A stretch of 64,000 bases of DNA. Source: Lachnospiraceae bacterium. Lineage in GTDB: Bacteria > Bacillota > Clostridia > Lachnospirales > Lachnospiraceae. Of the stretch, positions 1-7,046 are shown piece by piece. A program made the translations under genes and the position numbers. The stretch is from the NCBI GenBank assembly GCA_029067085.1, contig JAIEFE010000018.1:172374-236373 (forward strand), read 5' to 3'. Under the pieces are notes generated by a model. It did not search any database. It was given only the letters and a program-made list of their open reading frames with translations, and had not been told where the DNA came from. How positions within the stretch are numbered: position 1 is the first letter of the stretch; every line of letters begins with the position of its first letter.

Positions 1-535
1 GTTGCCAATGCGGAGCGTCCTCGGAACAACCTGCCATTCCCATTATTGTATCTCCGTCATAGGCACAAACAACTACCTTGTCTGGACGTTCTGGCTTAAA
101 TTCCGAACAAATTGCATTTGGAAATCGCTCGTCGCCGTAAAACCTATGTATCTCATCATCAAAGAACCATTTTACAGGGTATTTCTTCTTCGCTTTGATC
201 TGTTCACAAGATAAAAACATATGGTATGTTTGCGTGAGTGTATAGCCGTATTTATTTAATTCACGTTCAATAGGCAAAAGATTTGGTATTTCAAAAAGAT
301 AGTGCCCTTGCTTAACGTCGATATAAACTCTAAGAAAATCCTGCATGCATTCATCGGCAGTCACGACAGCATTTTTACCCATTGTCACCATGTGGAAAAA
401 GTATTTTTCTGAGGAATAGACTCGTCTGCCCTCATGCAGATCTGAGACGGTAAGAATATTATTCGATTTTAAAAAATCATCAGGTTTACAATTGAACTCA
501 ATTGATAATAATTCCATCAATTTTTGCATACTCAT
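1..535 (-). CDS. GNAT-family N-acetyltransferase, 3' end cut by window edge
   Basis: This open frame is absent from the ORF track because its stop lies outside the window. Reading the minus strand from an ATG at 535 gives about 178 codons beginning MSMQKLMELLSIEF, with no stop before base 1. The last visible residues, MGMAGCSEDAPHWQ, look like the acetyl-CoA-binding core of a clostridial GNAT subfamily, where a G-C-S stretch is followed by a tryptophan before the pantetheine-binding loop; that loop would lie beyond the edge. Substrate cannot be told. It follows the NUDIX gene by 27 bp in the same direction, so the two are probably cotranscribed. I see no strong ribosome binding site; a second ATG two codons in is an alternative start. 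Confidence 0.7.
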   Translation of the reverse strand, partial: MSMQKLMELLSIEFNCKPDDFLKSNNILTVSDLHEGRRVYSSEKYFFHMVTMGKNAVVTADECMQDFLRVYIDVKQGHYLFEIPNLLPIERELNKYGYTLTQTYHMFLSCEQIKAKKKYPVKWFFDDEIHRFYGDERFPNAICSEFKPERPDKVVVCAYDGDTIMGMAGCSEDAPHWQ

Positions 536-562
536 TTTTATAATCACCCAAACAATCTCAAC

Positions 563-1072
563 TTACTTTTTATTTTGATATGATAAAAATTCTCTGCATT
601 TATCCCAATGCATACCGGAGCAATTATTCTCGCGAGCGATAACATCATTTACTTCATCGATTTGATACCATTTCAAGTCATCTACTTCATCAGAATCAGA
701 AAATTGCGATTTCTTTACATAAGCAATAAATCCAATCATAATAAGCTGCTTGGGTGCAAAGTAATAACTGGATATATAGTTACATCTTATGACATCTTGT
801 CCGGTTTCTTCCTTTACTTCACGTGCAACAGCATCTTCAATCGTTTCCCCATCTATCATATAACCGGATACGACCGTCCATTTATCTTCTGATATATAAT
901 TCTGCTTTAATAGAAGTATTTCATCAAATTCATTGACTACTAACACCTCTACAACAGGAAGCGGATTATTGCCATATATTTTTTTACATGATGGACAAAT
1001 TTTACAATCGTCATCACCACATTTCATATCTTCCAATTTATGACCACATTCTCCACAATACTTAAAAATCAT
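563..1072 (-). CDS. NUDIX hydrolase with N-terminal zinc ribbon (NudC-like)
   Basis: A 169-aa hydrolase expected to cleave a nucleoside diphosphate linked to another moiety. The first 30 residues hold six cysteines (C6, C9, C18, C23, C26, C29) that can form a zinc ribbon as in NADH pyrophosphatases. The NUDIX box is complete from G70: G-x5-E76, then REVKEETG at 84-91. The SYYFAPKQLIM segment about 20 residues after the box sits where NudC proteins carry SQPWPFPxS, but it is only partly similar, so NAD(H) as substrate is a guess. The protein is shorter than E. coli NudC (257 aa) and lacks its N-terminal domain. It precedes the GNAT gene in a run of small accessory enzymes. Confidence 0.85.
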   Translation of the reverse strand: MIFKYCGECGHKLEDMKCGDDDCKICPSCKKIYGNNPLPVVEVLVVNEFDEILLLKQNYISEDKWTVVSGYMIDGETIEDAVAREVKEETGQDVIRCNYISSYYFAPKQLIMIGFIAYVKKSQFSDSDEVDDLKWYQIDEVNDVIARENNCSGMHWDKCREFLSYQNKK

Positions 1073-1087
1073 TTATCGGTCACCCCA

Positions 1088-1366
1088 CTATCCCTTGTAC
1101 GCAATTGCATCCACCTGAAATCTGATACCTTCCCTTATAAAATCAGATGTATATGCTTTGCGGGCAGGATAATTTGCCATACAATATCCGACAAACACAT
1201 AATCGCCGGCCTCAATAATGGTAGAATCTGCCCAAAACTCGTCTACTTCAATTCGATTCATCTGATTCATTTGCGTTTTCTTTCTGCGCTTCTGCGATAA
1301 ATTCAGTTTACCGTTATATGTACTATAATACCTATTGCCATAAAAACCGTCAATATCCTGTGCCAC
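1088..1366 (-). pseudogene. RidA-like enamine deaminase, internally deleted
   Basis: A 92-codon frame opened by a GTG without a recognisable ribosome binding site. The middle part (FWADSTIIEAGDYVFVGYCMAN) resembles the N-terminal strand of Rid-family proteins, and the end (YPARKAYTSDFIREGIRFQVDAIAYKG) resembles their C-terminal strand, where PAR...VEVDAIA is usual. The roughly 60 residues that normally separate these parts are missing, so the trimeric active site could not form. I read it as an in-frame-deleted remnant, not a functional gene. The first 30 residues match nothing I recognise. It lies 16 bp upstream of the NUDIX gene. The alternative is a short hypothetical protein of unknown fold. 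Confidence 0.5.
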
Positions 1367-1427
1367 AGCATTTTTTTCTTTCTATCTTTTATTCCATGAC
1401 ATAGACAAATCAACAAGACCATTAACA

Positions 1428-1952
1428 CTATCGTCCTTCTAAGTTACTTCTGACTTGCCTCACAAGCATCTCCACTGCCTCATCCACATCCTCCAACGTC
1501 AAACCTGCCGACGGATCTGTTTTAACCTGATGGCTTTTTACACAGGTATTATGCAGTTCAAGATCATCCAACACGACCCATCCATCAACATCCTCCTGCG
1601 ATTTCAGCCATAAAAGTATCTCATCCGCCTTGACCAGACTGAATTTTTTCGTTCTTCTGATTTCCTCTGTGGTGAGATCCGGCGTGAATCCGGCAATCGC
1701 CAATCCCTCCCCGGCAAGCATTTCAACCAGCCGTTCAGCCTCCTTACAAAGCGGCTTTCTTTCTTCATCAAACCAAAACCGCCATCCGGAATGCAGAATG
1801 ATCTGCGCATCTGTCCTGTCAATCAACTGCGCCAGCAGCTTCACCTTATCCCGGTCAATCAACTGACCGTCACTGATTTCTTTCTGATGACTCTCATTCC
1901 AAAATTCAGCATTCAGTACACCGTCTATGTCCAAAAAAATCACTCTGCTCAT
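1428..1952 (-). CDS. HAD-superfamily hydrolase-like protein
   Basis: A 174-aa protein with HAD motif I near the N-terminus, FLDIDGVLN, where D8 and D10 are the expected nucleophile and acid/base. Motif II may be the SGWRFW segment (serine followed by W-R), typical of the small HAD group found in RNA-repair-associated and phage proteins. A later VLDDLEL fits motif IV acidic residues, followed by VKTDPSAGLT. There is no obvious cap domain, which suits a phosphatase acting on a large or nucleic-acid substrate, but the substrate is unknown. The ATG is preceded by GGAGAG. It runs in the same direction as its neighbours but is separated by 40-60 bp on both sides. Confidence 0.75.
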   Translation of the reverse strand: MSRVIFLDIDGVLNAEFWNESHQKEISDGQLIDRDKVKLLAQLIDRTDAQIILHSGWRFWFDEERKPLCKEAERLVEMLAGEGLAIAGFTPDLTTEEIRRTKKFSLVKADEILLWLKSQEDVDGWVVLDDLELHNTCVKSHQVKTDPSAGLTLEDVDEAVEMLVRQVRSNLEGR

Positions 1953-1992
1953 GGCACTCTCTCCTTCCAGTATCCGGTGTAAAATCCTTCCA

Positions 1993-2412
1993 TCATATCA
2001 CCATGATCAGCGTCCCTGCTCCGATCAGCACACAGCCGATCAGCGATCTTGGGGTAAATTCTTCGTGAAGAAAAACAAAAGCAAGTATCAGGGTGATCAC
2101 CACACTCAGTTTATCGATTGGAACCACCTTAGACGCTTCTCCCGTCTGTAATGCCCGATAATAGCAAAGCCATGATGCACCGGTTGCCAGCCCGGAAAGA
2201 ATCAGAAAAATCCAGCTCTTCTTACTGATCTGCGCTATTCCGCTCTGTGTATTTGTCAGAAATACCATACCCCATGCCATAATAACGACCACGATCGTCC
2301 GTATTGCCGTGGCGAGATTGGAATTAACTCCCTCTATACCGATTTTAGCCAGGATAGAGGTTAATGCCGCAAACACCGCGGACAAGATTGCAAACAAAAA
2401 CCACATATTCAA
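1993..2412 (-). CDS. Single-domain EamA/DMT transporter
   Basis: A 139-aa hydrophobic protein with five predicted membrane helices, ending in the FVFLHEEFTPRSLIGCVLIGAGTLIMV pattern typical of EamA (drug/metabolite transporter) domains. Usual EamA proteins carry two such domains in about 300 aa. This one has a single domain and would need to dimerise, like the small paired members of the superfamily. Its start codon overlaps the stop of the upstream isochorismatase-like gene by four bases (ATGA), so translation is probably coupled. Cargo is unknown; the pairing with a cysteine hydrolase hints at export or uptake of an amide-like compound, but that is inference. Confidence 0.8.
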   Translation of the reverse strand: MNMWFLFAILSAVFAALTSILAKIGIEGVNSNLATAIRTIVVVIMAWGMVFLTNTQSGIAQISKKSWIFLILSGLATGASWLCYYRALQTGEASKVVPIDKLSVVITLILAFVFLHEEFTPRSLIGCVLIGAGTLIMVI

Positions 2413-2963
2413 TTGCCTCCATTCTCATCTGCAAGCATCTCCACCGCTTCTTCCATCGAAACGCACCTTGCGTATCTTCCGTTCCAAACAAAATCATTGT
2501 AATAATGGTAGCATACGTCATTCGTCATATAATCGTTGTCAAACGTGGAGTTCGCATAGGCCGGCACAATCATCTCATATCCCTGATTGAAGCCGCTCTG
2601 AATCGTGGCGTCTATGCAGAAATTTGTCTGAAGACCCACGATCATGATTTTCGTTTCTTTTTTCTCTGACAGATACTGAGCCAAACCCGTCGATTTGTGC
2701 AACGCACTGTTTACGGTCTTGTCAAAGATGCGTTCCCCCTCTATCGGCGAAAATTCCTCAAATATCGCAAACTCGTCGTCTCCTACGGAAAATCCTGTTC
2801 CGGGGCCATCGTCATGCCTTACATACACGACCTCCACATGATACTTTCTGGCCTGCGCAATCAAAGTCTTTATATTCTCTCTCAGCTGTTCAAACACAAA
2901 CAGCCGCTCATCCGTAATGCCCTTCTGGGTATCTACCACAAGTAATATCATATTATTCTCCAT
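2409..2963 (-). CDS. Isochorismatase-like cysteine hydrolase
   Basis: A 184-aa protein of the isochorismatase/nicotinamidase superfamily, which hydrolyses amide or vinyl-ether bonds. The catalytic triad is visible: D11 in LLVVDTQ, K82 in IFDKTVNSAL, and C116 in LQTNFCIDAT; the family's cis-peptide region precedes the cysteine. The presence of C116 favours an amidase over true isochorismatase, which lacks the cysteine. It overlaps the EamA transporter gene by four bases downstream and the Rpn remnant by 11 bases upstream. The exact substrate cannot be called. Confidence 0.88.
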   Translation of the reverse strand: MENNMILLVVDTQKGITDERLFVFEQLRENIKTLIAQARKYHVEVVYVRHDDGPGTGFSVGDDEFAIFEEFSPIEGERIFDKTVNSALHKSTGLAQYLSEKKETKIMIVGLQTNFCIDATIQSGFNQGYEMIVPAYANSTFDNDYMTNDVCYHYYNDFVWNGRYARCVSMEEAVEMLADENGGN

Positions 2964-3399
2964 TCTCGCGTTCTTCCCATTGAAGAATCCGCTGTTTTGC
3001 CTTTTCGTACTCCTTCACAGAGATTCCTAGCCCTTCGCAGGCTTCCTCTAAGCTTACATGAAAATTTCTTATACTTAGCTCCACGTTTTTAACCATGGTT
3101 TTCAAGCTGCCCTGTTCTATTCCCCGTTCCATTCCAATTTCAAAAATATTCATTTTCACGGCCTCCCATTCCTCCGATTGCTTTACTTCTCTGACAATCT
3201 TGTCCAAATTCAGAATCCGATCATCTTTCTCCGTAACATCTTCATTCTCTAAAGTGGTATATTTCATATACTGTAGAAAACTGACCAGCTCCGGCCGTCC
3301 ATTTTTACTCGCTATATTCAGAAAAATCTTGCTTGTTCCATCTTCCTCCCTGCCGTTATTCAGTTGTAAGCAAGGAGCTCCGCGGAGAATATTCCGCAT
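2953..3399 (-). pseudogene. Rpn/PD-(D/E)XK transposase-like nuclease, C-terminal fragment
   Basis: The 148 codons match only the C-terminal part of Rpn-type recombination-promoting nucleases (about 300 aa). The segment GTSKIFLNIASKNGRPELVSFLQYMKY is the characteristic linker after the nuclease core, and the IGMERGIEQG repeat-like helix followed by a helical tail is the usual end. The PD-(D/E)XK catalytic half is absent. Reading upstream from the ATG, the frame stays open for about 20 codons to a TAA at 3460-3462 without another ATG and without family sequence, so the 5' part has been lost. No terminal repeats or target duplication are visible. It probably marks an old insertion or recombination scar. 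Confidence 0.75.
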
Positions 3400-3552
3400 G
3401 GATACGGACTTAGAAATCGTCCGATAAGATACTGTAAAGATCTTAGATTTGTTCTTTGCTTAGATAGATTTTAACACATACATTTTTTCATTACAAGATA
3501 AACTTTCAGGCGTTCAAAACTTAAAAGGATATTTGTATCTTTATAAATTCTC

Positions 3553-3581
3553 TTGACAATACTTCTATATAGTACTATTCT
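3553..3581 (+). promoter_or_regulatory. Sigma-A promoter with overlapping dyad
   Basis: TTGACA (3553-3558) and TATTCT (3576-3581) are spaced by exactly 17 bp. A perfect 10-bp palindrome ATAGTACTAT (3569-3578) overlaps the -10 box, and the nonamer TTCTATATA occurs at 3563 and again at 3579. This suggests a repressor site controlling the gene at 3713. The rest of the 313-bp gap (3400-3712) shows nothing else clear. Confidence 0.7.
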
Positions 3582-3712
3582 ATATAATATAAATAGACTC
3601 GTTACAAAATGAATCAGATTTTTACAGGGGTTAAGCGATGAGGAGATGTTCACTCCGGAAACAATTTTTAGGAAAATGCTTACGAATCTTACAGAAAAGG
3701 AGAATCACACAA

Positions 3713-4147
3713 ATGGAACTTAACATGTTAAAAACGGGAATACGCGCACTGCGCGAAAACGCACAGGTTGCCTATGTTGCCTCGGTGAACGAAGATGGCT
3801 TCCCCCAGATCAAGGGAATGCTGGTTTTAGAACACGAAAGCATGAAAACCCACTATTTTTCAACCAACACCAGCTCGAAGAGAGTATCACAGTTTTTGAA
3901 AAATCCCAAAGCCTCTGTGTACTATGTTGATGATACCAAGGATCAGTATAAAGGCGCGTTGTTTACAGGAACCATGGAAGTATGCACCGACCACGAGACG
4001 AAAGCTTTTCTCTGGCGGGACGGATTCGAACTGTATTATCCGAAGGGTGTAGACGATGAAGATTACTGCGTATACAAGTTTACCGCCGAGACCGTCAACT
4101 ATTACTATGGTCTGAGCAATGTGACCTTGTCGGTGGACGAACTGTAA
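3713..4147 (+). CDS. Pyridoxamine 5'-phosphate oxidase-like (split-barrel flavin) protein
   Basis: The ORF track starts at 3638, but AAGGAGA at 3697-3703 lies 9 bases before the ATG at 3713, so I take that start: 144 aa. The pattern ALRENAQVAYVASVNEDGFPQIKGMLV, then THYFSTNTSSKRVSQFLKNPKASVYYVD, is the FMN-binding split barrel of the pyridoxamine-phosphate-oxidase-like family, often annotated as general stress protein 26 type. Such proteins bind FMN or F420 and reduce small substrates; true PdxH activity is unlikely at this length. The gene is monocistronic, has its own promoter with a palindrome, and faces away from the minus-strand genes on its left. Confidence 0.85.
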   Translation: MELNMLKTGIRALRENAQVAYVASVNEDGFPQIKGMLVLEHESMKTHYFSTNTSSKRVSQFLKNPKASVYYVDDTKDQYKGALFTGTMEVCTDHETKAFLWRDGFELYYPKGVDDEDYCVYKFTAETVNYYYGLSNVTLSVDEL

Positions 4148-4177
4148 TCACTTTTCTACTCCTGTTCATCCACTATT

Positions 4178-5455
4178 TCAGCCGCGGTACACAATCTTCC
4201 CGCCGCAGATGGTATAGTTGATCACCCCCGGCATTGTCTCCCCCACGAAAGGCGAGTTTGCTGCTTTTGACGCGAAATTATTCACCACCCATTCTCTATT
4301 CGGATCGAACACCACCAGATCCGCCGGACCACCCTCCTTCAGATACCCCGCATCGAGATGATAAAGTTTCGCGGGTGCTAGACTCATTTTCTCTATCAGT
4401 TCCATCAGGGAAAGACAGCCCTTGTTCACCAGCTCTCGAATCCCTAAAGAGAGCGCCGTTTCCAATCCAATGATACCGCTTGGCGCCTCCGTCAGCGGTT
4501 TTTCCTTTTCCTCTGCACTGTGAGGCGCATGATCGGTGGCGATCATGTCAATCGTACCGTCCCGAAGTCCCTCGATGATTGCCAGTCTATCCGCCTCCTC
4601 CCTGAGCGGCGGATTCATTTTCGCAAATGTCCCATGCTTTATCACAGCTTGCTCCGTCAGGGTAAAGTGGTGCGGCGTCGCCTCCGCGAAGATATGCTTG
4701 CTCCTTTTCTTAGCCTGCCGCACCAATTCCACAGCCTCCTTTGTGCTGATATGCTGGATGGAGAGGTCCGCTTCCTCTTCTACGGCAATCCGCAGATCCC
4801 GCTCCACCATGGAGATCTCCGCTTCTCTGGGCGATCCGCCGATATCATAATGCGCCGCGGCCTTTCCCGCATTGACGCCGTTATTTGTAATAAGAGCCGG
4901 ATTTTCCTCATGGAGGCTGACCGGCTTGCCGCACTTTGCCGCCATCTGCAACGCTTCCCGCAACAGCGCCTGATCCATCAGGGGTATGCCGTCATCGGTA
5001 AAACCTGCAGCTCCGTTTCCCGCAAGCATTTCCATATCCGTCAGCTCTTTTCCAGCCAGCCCCTTCGTCACGTTGGCACAGGAATAGACGTGAATCCCCG
5101 TCTCTTTTCCTTTTTCGAGAACATAGTGCAGTGTCTCTACATTATCCACTGCGGGCTTCGTGTTAGCCATCAGGACAACCGAGGTAAAGCCTCCCTTTGC
5201 CGCCGCTGCTGCCCCAGTGTAGATATCTTCCTTGTGGGTAAATCCGGGATCCCGAAAATGGACGTGCACATCCACCAGTCCCGGCACAATATATTGACCA
5301 TTTAAGTCAATTTCTTCCGAAAAAGCCCTGTCCACCGGTGTCCCCTGCGGCATGATCCCCACAATCTTTCCTGACTCCGTGTCGATCAGAATATCCCGAT
5401 AACCCTCTTGCCCCGATGCGGGGTCCAGTATATATCCATTCTTTAAGTACAGCAT
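4178..5455 (-). CDS. pyrC: Dihydroorotase, class I
   Basis: A 425-aa amidohydrolase that cyclises carbamoyl-aspartate to dihydroorotate in pyrimidine synthesis. The metal-binding HxH is in PGLVDVHVHFRDPG. Later motifs are LHEENPAL and ATPHHFTLT for further histidine ligands, and ATDHAPHSAEEK for the catalytic aspartate and its flexible loop. Length and motif order fit class I dihydroorotases of Gram-positives (about 425 aa). The ATG is preceded by GGAAGGAT. No other pyr genes are nearby, so it is not in a pyr operon here, and I see no PyrR-type leader. Its right flank is the inverted-repeat element at 5504-5630. Confidence 0.95.
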   Translation of the reverse strand: MLYLKNGYILDPASGQEGYRDILIDTESGKIVGIMPQGTPVDRAFSEEIDLNGQYIVPGLVDVHVHFRDPGFTHKEDIYTGAAAAAKGGFTSVVLMANTKPAVDNVETLHYVLEKGKETGIHVYSCANVTKGLAGKELTDMEMLAGNGAAGFTDDGIPLMDQALLREALQMAAKCGKPVSLHEENPALITNNGVNAGKAAAHYDIGGSPREAEISMVERDLRIAVEEEADLSIQHISTKEAVELVRQAKKRSKHIFAEATPHHFTLTEQAVIKHGTFAKMNPPLREEADRLAIIEGLRDGTIDMIATDHAPHSAEEKEKPLTEAPSGIIGLETALSLGIRELVNKGCLSLMELIEKMSLAPAKLYHLDAGYLKEGGPADLVVFDPNREWVVNNFASKAANSPFVGETMPGVINYTICGGKIVYRG

Positions 5456-5503
5456 ACTTTATCCTTCCTGTATATATATCTTTTTTTACATCATCACTGT
5501 GTC

Positions 5504-5630
5504 GTGCCAAGAAAGTTCTCTCAAGGAGCCCCTCAAAATACACCGGTACTTAGCAAGGTTTTTTCGAGCTTAGTACCGCTGTGTATTTTGCGGAGCGAGA
5601 GCGTGGCGACGAAGAGAAGTTTCTTGGCAC
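5504..5630. repeat. 127-bp imperfect inverted-repeat element
   Basis: The outer arms GTGCCAAGAAAGTTCTCT (from 5504) and AGAGAAGTTTCTTGGCAC (ending 5630) pair with one mismatch. Inside, AAAATACAC is mirrored by GTGTATTTT, and GGTACTTAGC by GCTTAGTACC, around a central AAGGTTTTTTCGA. The whole can fold into one long interrupted hairpin. It lies between convergent-free minus-strand genes (pyrC and the PrcB-like lipoprotein) and contains no supported ORF. It resembles a MITE-like or REP-like non-autonomous repeat. Confidence 0.75.
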
Positions 5631-5652
5631 ATTATTATTATTTCATTATAAT

Positions 5653-6081
5653 CTATTCAAACACCACCGGCTTCTCCAAAAACTCTGTCTTCACCACCAC
5701 ATAGGGGTAACTTTTCACCTGATTTTTCTTCTCCTCCGGAGATGGGCCAATCAGATTCGTGTCAATATAGACCGCATTGGCCGTCTCGTACAGCGCATTC
5801 ACCGCTATGCTGTAGCCGCCGGTCTGCTGCGCTCCGTACCCCATGCAGATATAGAGAAACCCTTGATCCTCAAAGGTCAGCCTGAAAGCATTCTCCTTCC
5901 TCTCCTCTATTTTTTCAAGCAGCTCCTTTGGTATGTTGTCCTCCGCTATCACCGTGTATTCCAAATCCTTAATCTTCTCCATGGGATCCTGCTTTTTCCC
6001 GCAGGCATACACCAGAAGACACAATAGACAGATAAGACAGGCGCTTAAGATCCTCTTCTGATATTCATCTCGTTTACCCAT
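5653..6081 (-). CDS. PrcB-domain lipoprotein
   Basis: A 142-aa exported lipoprotein. A signal peptide with basic start, hydrophobic core and lipobox LLVYAC ends at the lipidated cysteine (about residue 27). The C-terminal half has the PrcB_C pattern: MGYGAQQTGGYSIAVNALYE, then PSPEEKKNQVKSYPYVVVKTE. PrcB was first described as a partner of the Treponema dentilisin protease complex; elsewhere its role is unclear. GGAGG stands 4 bases before the ATG. It stands alone, with the inverted-repeat element downstream and the divergent plsC promoter upstream. Confidence 0.82.
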   Translation of the reverse strand: MGKRDEYQKRILSACLICLLCLLVYACGKKQDPMEKIKDLEYTVIAEDNIPKELLEKIEERKENAFRLTFEDQGFLYICMGYGAQQTGGYSIAVNALYETANAVYIDTNLIGPSPEEKKNQVKSYPYVVVKTEFLEKPVVFE

Positions 6082-6129
6082 AGGTCCTCCACAACTTCCT
6101 CTTACTATCTAATTTATTATGCGGAGGCA

Positions 6130-6158
6130 TTGTCTATTCCTGCGGTTTTTGCTATACT
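6130..6158 (+). promoter_or_regulatory. Sigma-A promoter of plsC
   Basis: TTGTCT (6130-6135) and TATACT (6153-6158) with 17-bp spacing lie 62 bp before the chosen plsC start. The ORF-track start at 6130 coincides with the -35 box and is therefore not used. Confidence 0.75.
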
Positions 6159-6219
6159 ATACGCAATGGCAATGAGCAGTGCGCATTGCGGCATAAAACA
6201 TTCAAGAAAGGTTTTTATT

Positions 6220-6954
6220 ATGATCCGTCTCTTATTAGTCGCTGTATTTGTATTTCTTTTTCTGATTTTTAGCATCCCGCTTCTGATCGTTGAATATTTT
6301 CTTGGGAAATGGAATATGGAAGCCAAAAACAAGAGCTCACTTGCCATTGTCAACTGGGCATTCCGCTGTGTCCTCTTTCTCTCCGGTGTGTCAGTCACAG
6401 TCATCGGTGAGGAAAATGTACCGCAGGATGAGCCGGTACTCTATATCGGCAACCACCGAAGCTACTTTGACATTATTATGACCTATGTGCGGGTGCCCAG
6501 ACCTACCGGCTACATCGCAAAGATCGGCATGATCAAAGTGCCGCTCCTCTCACACTGGATGAAAAATCTCCACTGCCTTTTTCTGGACAGAAAAGACCTC
6601 AAACAGGGCATGAAGACCATTCTGGAGGCAGTGGAAAAAGTAAAATCCGGCATTTCCATCTGCATCTTCCCCGAAGGGAGCCGCAGCACGGAACCTGACA
6701 CTTTTCTGCCCTTCCACGGCGGCAGCTTTAAGATTGCCGAAAAATCCGGCTGCCCCATCGTCCCCATCAGCATCAACAACGCCGACCACATATGGGAAGC
6801 TCATCTTCCCTGGATCAAAAAGACCCATGTCGTCATCGAGTACGGCAAACCCATCTACACAAAGGATCTCGACAAGGAGCAGAAGCGTCATATTGATGAT
6901 ACCGTTCTTACCGTTATCAAATCCATGTATATGAAGAATAAATCTGCTGTCTAA
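6220..6954 (+). CDS. plsC: 1-acyl-sn-glycerol-3-phosphate acyltransferase
   Basis: A 244-aa membrane-associated acyltransferase that makes phosphatidic acid from lysophosphatidic acid. An N-terminal hydrophobic helix (MIRLLLVAVFVFLFLIFSIP) anchors it. The catalytic NHxxxxD motif is NHRSYFD, and the glycerol-phosphate-binding motif is FPEGSRS; a third motif with P-I-V-P-I-S-I follows. I start at the ATG at 6220 because AAAGG precedes it by 8 bases and the track's longer start overlaps the promoter. It is alone on the plus strand between minus-strand genes, with a hairpin at its end. Confidence 0.93.
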   Translation: MIRLLLVAVFVFLFLIFSIPLLIVEYFLGKWNMEAKNKSSLAIVNWAFRCVLFLSGVSVTVIGEENVPQDEPVLYIGNHRSYFDIIMTYVRVPRPTGYIAKIGMIKVPLLSHWMKNLHCLFLDRKDLKQGMKTILEAVEKVKSGISICIFPEGSRSTEPDTFLPFHGGSFKIAEKSGCPIVPISINNADHIWEAHLPWIKKTHVVIEYGKPIYTKDLDKEQKRHIDDTVLTVIKSMYMKNKSAV

Positions 6955-6955
6955 T

Positions 6956-7037
6956 ATACAGATTTTACAAGCAATTCTGTCGTTCCGAAACATCTGACTG
7001 AGCACAGGCAAAGGATTCTTATAAAATCTGTATTTTT
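6956..7037 (+). terminator. Long-stem hairpin terminator after plsC
   Basis: ATACAGATTTTACAAG (6956-6971) pairs with CTTATAAAATCTGTAT (7018-7033), a 16-bp stem with one wobble, followed by TTTT. The loop is unusually long (46 bases). The stem is nearly symmetric, so it may also act on the minus-strand GH9-like gene ending at 7047 being transcribed toward it. Confidence 0.55.
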
Positions 7038-7046
7038 GTTACGTTT

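Noticed and set aside
1927-2151. Short plus-strand ORFs across the HAD and EamA genes
   Set aside because: No SD and no recognisable domain; antisense to supported genes.
4520-5305. 261-aa plus-strand ORF
   Set aside because: Antisense to pyrC, no SD or family features; open only because of codon bias on the other strand.
5307-5543. 78-aa minus-strand ORF at the pyrC 5' end
   Set aside because: Runs across the inverted-repeat element and the pyrC start in another frame, without SD.
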